A DNA stretch of 62,116 nucleotides from an uncultured Collinsella sp. (GTDB lineage: Bacteria > Actinomycetota > Coriobacteriia > Coriobacteriales > Coriobacteriaceae). Below are positions 1 through 9,000 of the stretch, piece by piece. The stretch covers positions 1-62,116 of the forward strand of contig CABUDI010000010.1 of NCBI GenBank assembly GCA_902490305.1, written 5' to 3'. Under the pieces are notes generated by a model that searched no databases, had not been told where the DNA came from, and was given only the letters and a program-made list of their open reading frames with translations. Position numbers and translations under genes: made by a program. Position 1 is the stretch's first letter, and each line of letters starts with the position of its first letter.

Positions 1-79
1 GGCTTGTCCGATTGTCCGCGCTCATGCTCCTATTAGGTCATGGCAGGACTCCGGGACGCGGATGCCGGGGCGAGACAGG

Positions 80-83
80 TCGG
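80..83. repeat. Target-site duplication TCGG (left copy)
   Basis: TCGG directly abuts the left inverted end of the IS21 element and is repeated at 2460-2463 directly after the right end. Four base pairs lies at the short end of the 4-8 bp range known for the family. Confidence 0.75.
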
Positions 84-190
84 TGTTAGCGTCGGAATAA
101 TTTAGCCAAATATAGTCGGCCGAGATTGACCAATCCCGGCCGACCCATTTTAGCCAACACGCCCGCATCTATGTCTTTCCTATCGCTTCC

Positions 191-1018
191 CTACATCCCC
201 TCGGGCTGGATCCCCCTCACCTTCACCGCCTGGGGGACGGCCTCCACCGAGTAGGTGTCGAGCCCCCTGCCGCGGTAGCTCGGGCCCCGCATCACGAACA
301 CCGACGCCTTGTCGAACAGCCTGTCGAGGGCGCAGAGGAGCGTGTCGTCGCCCGTGAAGAACTCATCCCACCCGCTCGGGGCGATGTTACTCGTGAGGAC
401 CATCGCGTTCGGCCCCTCCTTCTCGTAGCGCCTGTCGACGACATCGAAGAACAGGTCGGTGCACGGCCTGTCGTAGACGCATCTCCCCACCTCGTCAACG
501 ATGAGGCACGACGGCTTGACGAGCGAGGAGACGACCCGCGAGGTGTTTCCCCGCTGGACGGCCTTCTGGAACCTGTCCCTGAGCTCGGTCGCCTTTATGT
601 AGTAGGTCTTGAGCCCCCGCATGCAGCACTCGCGCCCGTAGGCCTGCGCGAGGTGCGTCTTCCCTATGCCGCCGGGCCCGACGAAGGCGACGTTGCGGTG
701 CGCGTAGAGGTCGGCCAGCGACGGGAGCTTGCCCAGCGCGGCCGCGTCCCGGCCCTGGATCCTGGAGAAGTCGAAGCCCTCGAAGGTCTTGGGCTCGCGC
801 CTGGGCAGCCTGCTCAGCCTCAGCAGCGTCTCGATGGAGGCGAGCCTCCTCTTCTCCGCAAGGTAGGAGAAGGTGGCTGCCACGGCGGCCATCTCCCCGT
901 CGCCGAGGTCGAGGTCCGAGGCGAGGGTCGCGAGCTCCTCCGCCCCGACGGCGATCCCGAGCCTCGACGCGGCGTCGCTCGCGAGCTCGTAGGGGCTCGC
1001 CCCCGCGCCCGCCATCAT
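191..1018 (-). CDS. istB: IS21-family helper ATPase IstB
   Basis: 275-residue AAA+ ATPase that assists the IstA transposase in target selection. A Walker A motif GPGGIGKT is at residues 114-121 and Walker B CLIVDEVG at 171-178, the expected order for the DnaC-like IstB family, and the length is near the usual 250-270. The start ATG at 1018 overlaps the istA stop codon in an ATGA, the normal coupling of these two genes; a second ATG follows immediately. A longer frame open upstream is only a shadow of istA. The gene ends about 107 bp inside the left terminal repeat. Confidence 0.95.
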   Translation of the reverse strand: MMAGAGASPYELASDAASRLGIAVGAEELATLASDLDLGDGEMAAVAATFSYLAEKRRLASIETLLRLSRLPRREPKTFEGFDFSRIQGRDAAALGKLPSLADLYAHRNVAFVGPGGIGKTHLAQAYGRECCMRGLKTYYIKATELRDRFQKAVQRGNTSRVVSSLVKPSCLIVDEVGRCVYDRPCTDLFFDVVDRRYEKEGPNAMVLTSNIAPSGWDEFFTGDDTLLCALDRLFDKASVFVMRGPSYRGRGLDTYSVEAVPQAVKVRGIQPEGM

Positions 1019-2322
1019 TCGGCCCTCCCGAAGTCGAACCTCTCGAAACCGGGTTTCGTCCTGGGCGGGGCGATTTGCTCGACCACGGTCCCCACCGGCT
1101 GGGTCGGCAGCTCCTCGGGCTGCGCCGGCGATGTCTCCCACTGCCCCTCGCACCAGCTGTCGGCGCCGGTGCCGACGGCGTGGGCGACGAGCTCGCGGGA
1201 GAGGTCGTCGCTGTATATGTGCACCACGCGCCCCTCCCGGTTCACCCTGCACTCGCGGCGGACGTACCAGTAGGGCACGCCGTAGCGGTGCCCCTCGAAG
1301 CTCACGAAGCCGTCGAAGGAGATCTTCCGGCGCGGGCACAGGTACCGCTCGACCTCGGCCGTGACCTCGAGCGGCCTGGTGTTCGCCGAGCACGCCGCCT
1401 CGTGCTCGCGCATCGGGACGCATGCCGCCGCGCGCCGCCAGCGGCCTCCCTGCTCGGCGCACCAGAGGGCGGCCTCCCGGTTGAGGGCGTCAAGGTCGGT
1501 GAAGGACCTTCCCGCGAGGAAGTTTCCCTTCACGAAGCGGACGAGTCTCTCCACCTTGCCCTTCGTATAGGGGTGGCGCGGCCTGCACGGCCTGGTGCGG
1601 AAGCCGACGACGCCCATGAACTCGGCGTAGTCGGCCTGCCAGACGGGCCGGCCGTCGGCATCGCGGCGGACGACCACGCTCTTCATGTTGTCGGTGAGCA
1701 CGGTCGCGGGCACGCCCAGCGCCGAGAACGCGTGCAGCATCCCGATGAGGAGGTTCTCCTGGCGCGCGTTCGGGAAGAACTCGACGTGGGCGCTCCCGCA
1801 ATGGTGGCAGACCATGGCGAAGCAGGCGATCCGCGCCCGCTCCCCGCCGGGGCGCTCGACCGCGACGAAGCCCCAGTCCATCTGGTAGGCCTCTCCGGGC
1901 GCCGTCCTGAAGCGCTGCCCGCGGCAGCGCTGCGGGGCCACCTGCCGCCTCTTCGCGGGCACGAGGTCCCGGTGCGCGGCGATATAGGTCTTCACCGTGG
2001 TGAGGCCGCCGGCGTAGCCCTGGCCGAGCAGCCGCTCGAATATCACCTGCGAGTTGGTGACGCCCTTCCGCAGGAGGTCGTCCACCAGGCCGGTGTGGCC
2101 GGCGAGCACGCCCGGCGCGGCCCTCCTCCCGCTGTTCCCGTGGGGCAGGGCCCTGAACCCGTGTGCCCTGACCGTCCTCGCACGGGAGCGGGTGAGCCCC
2201 GTCCTCCTGCAGAACTCCGCGAGGTTGCATGCCTGCGGGTCGAACCCGTCGCCCTCCTCCGCGGCCATCTCCCGGAGCGCCGCGTCTATAATCTCCTGTA
2301 GGTCATCGTGTCTCTCGTTCAC
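1015..2322 (-). CDS. istA: IS21-family transposase IstA
   Basis: 435-residue DDE transposase. An N-terminal helix-turn-helix-like segment (about residues 33-60) precedes the catalytic core, with the triad visible as D149 (QMDWG), D211 (LTDNMK) and E258 (KGKVERLVRF). A C-terminal beta-rich segment (about 330-400) follows, as in other IstA proteins. The length fits the family's 390-510 range. The upstream noncoding 137 bp contains the right terminal repeats. With an intact catalytic triad and intact IstB the element is probably capable of transposition, but this is inferred from sequence only. Confidence 0.95.
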   Translation of the reverse strand: MNERHDDLQEIIDAALREMAAEEGDGFDPQACNLAEFCRRTGLTRSRARTVRAHGFRALPHGNSGRRAAPGVLAGHTGLVDDLLRKGVTNSQVIFERLLGQGYAGGLTTVKTYIAAHRDLVPAKRRQVAPQRCRGQRFRTAPGEAYQMDWGFVAVERPGGERARIACFAMVCHHCGSAHVEFFPNARQENLLIGMLHAFSALGVPATVLTDNMKSVVVRRDADGRPVWQADYAEFMGVVGFRTRPCRPRHPYTKGKVERLVRFVKGNFLAGRSFTDLDALNREAALWCAEQGGRWRRAAACVPMREHEAACSANTRPLEVTAEVERYLCPRRKISFDGFVSFEGHRYGVPYWYVRRECRVNREGRVVHIYSDDLSRELVAHAVGTGADSWCEGQWETSPAQPEELPTQPVGTVVEQIAPPRTKPGFERFDFGRAE

Positions 2323-2783
2323 CTCAATGGTCCTCCTAACGCCGGCGTGTTGGCACCACCAGCGTAGTGGCGGCGGGGAGGCACGGTGGCCATTATTCGG
2401 TGACCGGGATTGGTCAAAATAGTTTGACTATTAGCGGCTAAAATCGCCCGGCGCTAACATCGGATTTGAGGACGGCCGAAGAGGCGTCAGCAGGTCAGTG
2501 GGTCATCGTCCCGGCGTTCAGCATCAGGGTAGCGCTGCGACGCGGAAATCGCGCGCCGTTGCCGCGCCCCGCAGTGCCCGCTTCCCCCGAGAACAATTAT
2601 CAGTGCAGGTAGAGAGCTTGCGTGTTTTTGAAAAATACGGTTGTGGTCAGGAATGCCAGATTCATCGTAGTAAAATCGGCATAGTTTTGTTCGGGCAGCT
2701 CCATGCAAGCGTCCTCGCGAGCCCCGCGGGGCCAAAAATGATCCGTTTTCCTCCGTCCCCGGAGGATCAATTGGTGGTGCGCG

Positions 2784-2941
2784 CCACGAAATCGGCCCAT
2801 CTACTACGTTTGACTCGATACCCCCAACCATATCCCCGTTTTCAGCAAAACCGCAGGCGTTTTACCTGCGGTTTTGTTTTCACACGTTTCGGCATGGTCG
2901 GGGGCAAGCGGCTAAACGTAGTAGATGGGCCGGTTTCGTGG
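2784..2941 (+). repeat. 158-bp palindromic repeat A, copy 1
   Basis: The outer arms begin CCACGAAATCGG and end CCGGTTTCGTGG and include CATCTACTACGTTT with its complement; they pair over about 28 bp with one mismatch. An inner stem CCGCAGG...CCTGCGG sits in the centre, and an intermediate pair CCCCCAACCAT/CATGGTCGGGGG lies between. Copies 2 and 3 (10581-10738 and 26090-26247) have exactly the same length. Confidence 0.9.
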
Positions 2942-2962
2942 CGAGCCCTCCTCCCCTACGCA

Positions 2963-3004
2963 CAAAAGTGCCGCCACGGAGGAGGGAGATGCCTCCGTGG
3001 CGGC
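2963..3004 (-). terminator. Rho-independent terminator of the giant adhesin gene
   Basis: A 13-bp GC-rich stem (GCCGCCACGGAGG and its complement, 2970-3004) is followed on the minus strand by ACTTTTGTG. It lies about 80 bp beyond the adhesin stop codon. Confidence 0.75.
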
Positions 3005-3081
3005 TGGGGGTGGGGTGGGGGCTATGTTCTGGCTCCCCGGCAGCTGCCCGGGGCCCTTGGCCCCGGGCGCCGTCAGTTTGC

Positions 3082-6000
3082 CTAGCGCTTACGGATGCCC
3101 CAGATCAGGGCACCGACGCCGGACATGGCGATGACAAACGCCATGAGGAGCGCGGCTGCCTGCTGGTCACCCGTGGTGGGCAGGAAGCCCTTGACCGTCT
3201 TGACGATGTTCGTCACGGTCTTGGGCGTGCCGGGGTCGGGCGTCGGCACGGGCGTCTCGGGCTTCTTGTACGTGTTGTTGAACACGATACCCTCGACGCT
3301 CTTGTCGCCCTTGGTAAAGGCGACGTTCGCCTTGAGGTTGCCCTCGCCGTCGTCGACCACGTTGACGGTCGCGGTAAAGACGGACTTGTCATAGGTCATA
3401 CCGGCCTCGTCGCCCTTGACCTCGCTGATGGTGTAGACGTACGTACCAGGCTCGTCGTACTCGAACTTGTCGAAGTTGATCTTGCCGTCGGCATCGTTGG
3501 TGACGGTGGACTCAATGTCCTCGCCAACGAGCTTAAAGCTGAACTCGTCCTTCTTGAGCTCGCGGCCCTCGAGCACCTTGATGGCGCCGATGGAGACCTG
3601 CGTGGGCATGGCGTGATACTTGTTGGTAAAGCCAGCCGACTCGGTGGTTCCCTCGAGCTTGTGTGTCGCGGTCAGCGTGCCGTCACCGTTGTCCTTGACG
3701 GTGGTCACGATGGTGTAGGTCGTGCCGTCATAGGTGACGCCCTTGTACAGGCCGAGCGCGTTGGGGCAAGCCTCGCGCAGCGTGTACGCGTGCGTGCCGG
3801 GTGCCTCGTAGCGGATCGGGCTCAGCGTAACGTTGCCGTTGGCGTCGTTGGTGCCACTAGCGACAGTCACGCCGTCCTCGAGCAGCTCAAACGTGAACTC
3901 GCCAGCTGCAAGGTCGCGGCCGGTCAAACGCTTGACCGTCTTGACCTGATCGGTCACGGCAGAATCGGTGGGCGCCACGCCGTAGGTGTTGGTGAACGTG
4001 AAGGCCGCACCGTCGTCGCCTTCGCGCACGACACTCAGATGTCCGGCGCGGTCGTCAGTCACGGTGTAGGAAACCTTGCGCGTGGCGTTGGCGTCGTTGG
4101 TCACGCCAGGGGCGCTACCGGACTCGGTCACCGTGTAGGTAAAGGTGTGCGAGCGCGGAGCGGTGGGGGCTGCGGGCTCGGACTCGTCGTTGGACTCGTC
4201 GGTGTCGGCAGCGTCGGCGTCAACCTCGGCCTCGTCGGCGTTGGCCTCGGCGTCGTTCGACGCGTCGTCAGAAGCGTCGGCCGTCACGCCCAGGGCGCGG
4301 TTGAGGTCCTCGAGCGTAAAGTGGATCTTGCCAAAGTCCACGTTGCCGGCCGCGTCGTTGGTTGGGTTCGTGCGCTCGGGCATCGGGGAGCCAGCCTCGT
4401 CGGCGGTCACGGTAAAGGTGAACTTGCCCGCGATGTCGGCCGGGGTCAGGCCCTCGGCAGCCTGAAGCTTCTTGGTGCCGGCGAGCGTGGCATCCACGGC
4501 CTCGGCGCCGTAGACGTTCTCGAACAAGGGCTCGACGCCACCGTAGTCGACCGTTGCCGTCAGGGTACCGTCACCGTTGTCGACAACGATAACCTTAAAG
4601 TTAAAGAACCACGTTGTAGCGGAAACGCCATTCGGCAGCCCGAATAAATCTTCGTAGGCCGTGTAGTTAATGGTCCAGGCAAGCTTACCGTCCTTATCGG
4701 TACGATGGGCAAGCCCGGCCGCCTCGAGATTAGCAAGCATCTCAGTATCGTAGTGCAGCGCATCAAAGCTCACGTGCCCGCCGATATTGGGCTTGAGGTT
4801 TTCGTATGCCACAAGCTCACCCTGATAGGCGATGCCGAACCAGAACTCGCCGTCGACCATCGGACGACCGGTCAGGGTCTTGGTGGCGACAACCTGAGCA
4901 GCGGTACCGCCAGGCGTGTTGGTCGTAGCGCTGTAGCTGTTGTGGAACGGGACCAGGGCACTCTCGACCTTGTTCTCACCGCTCTTGTGGACCGTCGCAT
5001 GCGTACCCTCGGGACCGCCGGAGACGGTCGTCGTGGCGGTAAGCGTACCGGCGCCGTCATCGGCGATAGCAATCGTCACGGTGCGGACGGCGTCATCGTA
5101 GGTGTAACCGGGCTTGCCGTCATTCTTCTCGGCCACGGCGTACGTGAAGGTCTTGCCGGCGTCGGCCTGCGTAAACTTGACCTCATGGCCAGCCAGAATG
5201 TCAATCAGACCGACCGTCGCCTCTGCCGTTGCAGGGGACTTGAAGTTGTTGGCTCCGGGCAGCAGGCCAAGCGCGTTGGCCGAAGCCTCGTCGGCGGGCG
5301 TCACGGTAAAGGTGAATTGACCCTCAGTCATGGGACGTCCGGAGAGGCTCTTGCTGAGCTTGAGGCCGCCGGCCGCGGTGTAGTTAAGCTCAGTGCGGTA
5401 CGTGTTGGTGAAGCGTCCGTTTTCCTTCTTGGTGACATTGGCGATCAGCTTGCCCTCGCCGTCCTCAGTCACGGTCACCTCGGCGGTCGCGGCATGCTCG
5501 TCATACGTCATGCCGGCCGCGTTGCCCGCGTTCTCGCGGATCTCGTACTTATAGGTTCCGGCAGCCGTGTAGCGGATCTTGCCGAACTTGATGGCGGCGA
5601 TACCATTGTCGTCCGCGTTCTTCTTGCTCACGGTCACGGTTGCAGGGTCGGGCAGCGGGGCGTCGGTGCCCTCGGCGGGGCTGATGGTAAAGCTGAACTC
5701 GTCCGTATCCGTCCAGTCGCGGCCGTCGATAGCCTTGCTCAGGTCAAAGTCGACCTCGGTCTCGAGCGGGGTCACGCTGTAGGTGTTCTTGAAGGTTGCA
5801 GCCGTGGCGTCGCTCTTCAGGACATGCTCGGCCTTGAGCGTGCCGTCGCCGTTGTCGGTGATGGTGGTCTCGATGGTGAACTTGGCATCGCTGTAGGTGA
5901 TGCCCTTGCTGGTGGTTCCGCCGTTGGCCTCGCGCAGCGTGTAGGTGTGCTCGCCGGCCGCGGTGTACTTCACGGCGCTCATCGTGATGTTGCCCTCGGC

Positions 6001-9000
6001 GTCGTTGGTGCCGGTGGCGACGACATCGTTGCCCTCGACGAGCTCGAAGGAGAACTCGCCGGCCTTGAGCTCGCGGCCGTCCAAGGACTTGGCCGCGGTG
6101 ATCTGGTCGGTGACGCTGAACTCGTCCGGATTCGGCTTGTAGCTGTTGCTGAACTTCGCCTCCTTGTCGCCCTTCAGCTCGTGCTTTGCCACGAGCGTGC
6201 CGTCGCCCTTGTCGGTGATGGTGGTCTCGATGGTGTAGGTCTTGTCGTCGTAGGTGATGCCGTTGCCGGCGTCGCCCGGGACCTCGCGCAGCGTGTAGGT
6301 GTGCTTGCCGGCCTCGGTGTAGGCGATCTCGCTCATCGCAATCTTGCCGTCGGCGGCGTTGGTGCCGGTGGCGACAACATCGTTGCCCTCGACGAGCTCG
6401 AAGTGGAACTCGCTGGCCTTGAGGTCGCGGCCGGTCAGGGACTTGGTCGCCTTGACCTGGTCGGTGACGCTGGAGCTCTTGGGGGTCACGTTGTAAGCGT
6501 TCTCGAAGGTCGCCTTCTTGTTGTTCTGCAGCTTATGCTCGACGATGAGGGTACCGTCGCCGTTGTCCGTGACCGTGGTCACGATGGTGTACTCGGCGGT
6601 GCTGTAGGTGATGCCGTTCTCGGTGGCACCGGCCTTGGTCTCGCGCAGCGTGTAGGTGTGCTCGCCGGCAGCGGTGTAGGTGACGGGATCCATCACGATC
6701 TTGCCGTCGGCATTGTTGGTGCCGGTGGCGACCACGTCGTTGCCCTCGACGAGCTCAAAGCGGAACTCGCCGGCCTTGAGGTCACGGCCGTCCAAGGACT
6801 TGGTCGCGGTGATCTGGTCGGTGACGCTGGAGTCCTTGGAGCCAGGCTTATAGGAGTTGACGAACTTCGCCTCGTCGACGTCCTTCAGGACGTGCGTGGC
6901 GCTGAGCGTACCGTCACCGTTGTCGGTGATGGTGGTCACGACGGTATAGGTCTTGCCGTCGTAGGTGATACCACCGGCATTGCCCTTGACCTCGCGCAAC
7001 GTGTAGGTGTGTTCGCCGGCAGCGGTGTACTCGATGGGGATCATCGTGATGTTGCCCTCGGCGTCATTGGTGCCGGCGGCGACCACGTCGTTGCCCTCGA
7101 CGAGCTCGAAGTGGAACTCGCCCTCCTTGAGGTCGCGGCCGTCCAGGACCTTGGTCGCGGTGATCTGGTCGGTGACGCTGGACTCATCCGGATTCGGCTT
7201 GTAGCTGTTGTTGAACTTCGCCTCGTTAGCGCCCTGCAGCTTGTGCGTAGCGCTGAGCGTGCCGTCGCCGTTGTCGGTGATGGTGGTCACGATGGTATAG
7301 GTCTTGCCGTCGTAGGTGATGCCGTTGCTGGCGGTTCCGCCGTTGACCTCGCGCAGCGTGTAGGTGTGCTCGCCGGCCTCGGTGTACTCGATGGGGTTCA
7401 TCGTGATCTTGCCGCGAGCGACGTTGGTGCCGGTGGCGACGACCTTGGCATCTTCGCCCTCGCCCTCGACGAGCTCGAAGGAGAACTCGTCGGCCTTGAG
7501 GTCACGGCCGGTCAGGACCTTGGTCGCGGTGATCTGGTCGGTGACGCTGGAGACCTCGGAGCCAGGCTTGTAGGAATTGGTGAACTCGGCCTTCTTGCCT
7601 TCCTTCAGGACATGCTCGGCCTTGAGGGTGCCGTCGCCGTTGTCGGTGATGGTGGTCACGATAGTGTACTCGGCGGTGCTGTAGGTGATGCCGCCAACGT
7701 CACCCTTGACCTCGCGCAGCGTGTAGGTGTGCTTGCCGGGCTTGGTGTACTCCACGGCGCCCATCGTGATGTTGCCGGCGGCGTCGTTGGTGCCGGTAGC
7801 GACGACCTTGGCGTCCTCGTCCTCGCCCTCAACGAGCTCGAAGGAGAACTCGTCGGCCTTGAGGCTAAGCTCGCGCCCGGTCAGGACCTTGGTCGCGGTG
7901 ATCTGGTCGGTGACGCTGAACTCGTCAGGCTTCACACTATAGGTATTCGTGAACACCTTATCCTTGGACTTTGTGACCTCGGCCGTTAGTTTACCGGCAG
8001 TATCGACGGTTGCCTTTACGGTTATCTTCGCAACGTTATCGCTGTAGGCAATGCCACCCAGCGTACCCTTGACCTCGCGGACCTCATAGGTGTACTCGCC
8101 CGGCTTGTTGAAGGCGATCTCGCCGAAATCGATAGCCGTATTGCCCTGGCGCACGGTCGCGTCCGTGGACGCAGGCATCGGGGTGTCGTCCCCGGACGTC
8201 GCGGAGAGCTCAAACGCGAACTCGTCCGTACCCGTCCAGTCGCGGCCCTCGAGCACCTTGGTCAAGCCAAAGTCGGCCTTGGTATCCACCGTTGCCGGCG
8301 TCACATCAAAGCTAATCTTGCCGTTATTGCCCAAGTGAGAATCAACGTGCGTTGCGCTCTCCTTGGATGACGTGTCATTCCACCTGGGATTGAGCACGTC
8401 GGACGCGGTTTCGGTCGCGTTGGATTTCTTGTCCGTATGGAGCTCGTCAATAAAGGCCAGACGCGCGGTCCCCTCGCTAAACGACAGGTTTCCGCTGCTC
8501 TCGTCTTTAACCACGGCGCCCGCAAACTGCGCAGCATGCCCGCCGGCAAACTCGATGACGGTGGCGCCGTGGTCGAGCTTGCCGCTGCCATCCGCTACCT
8601 CAAACTCATCCTGGTAGTAATAATGACGTTCGCTCTCCAGCTGACCCTTCGCAGGCTGCGTGCAGGCGGGGTCCACGTAAATGGGCGTCTGCTTCTGGAA
8701 GAAGTAATAACGGTTGGTGGCGGCGGGCTTAAAGTTGGCAATCGTGTCGCCCAGGTCCAGGTCGCCGTTCCACTTGTTGGCATAGAAGGCAACGGACTTG
8801 GAGCCCTGCTCGTCGGTCGTATTCTTATCGATGTACTTCTTCAGAGCCTCGTCAGGGGTGAACAGGTTCTCGCGCGCGATGTCCTTAACGCTCGAAGCGT
8901 ACTTCACGCGGATGGGCTCTACATCGCTGACCTTAAGCGTGCCCTTGGTCTCGTCAACGTCAAATTTGCGCAGCGGGATCAGCGACGCGGGGATCTTGAC

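Larger units (their letters stand above)
84..2459 (-). mobile_element. Complete IS21-family insertion sequence
   Basis: The element carries istA and istB on the minus strand and is bounded by inverted ends, TGTTAGCG at 84-91 and CGCTAACA at 2452-2459. Further matching blocks lie inside both ends: TTTAGCC, then ATAGTC, then TTGACCAATCCCGG (left 129-142; on the right the complement is CCGGGATTGGTCAA at 2404-2417). These are the multiple terminal repeats typical of IS21. Immediately outside, TCGG occurs at 80-83 and again at 2460-2463, read as a 4-bp target-site duplication. Both reading frames are open, so the copy looks intact. No interrupted gene can be recognised in the flanks. Confidence 0.93.
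2464..3081. repeat. Intergenic repeat island 1 (no gene)
   Basis: This gene-free stretch contains, in order, a degenerate half of the 154-bp palindrome (about 2610-2697, ending ATCGGCATAGTTTTGTTCGG), a short module starting CTCGCGAG and ending GGAGGATCA (2714-2769), a full 158-bp palindrome (2784-2941), a terminator (2963-3004) and a GC-rich hairpin (about 3047-3071). The same modules recur in two other islands. Predicted frames here have no recognisable protein content. Confidence 0.8.

Noticed and set aside
1..25. Possible minus-strand gene start (MSADNRTS) left of the IS element
   Set aside because: AGGAG lies only one base before the ATG, too close for initiation, and only eight codons are visible.
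4705..7989. 1094-codon plus-strand open frame opposite the adhesin repeats
   Set aside because: It is the antisense of the GC-rich repeated domain codons; its translation is a periodic Val/Gly/Leu-rich sequence without domains or a ribosome site.
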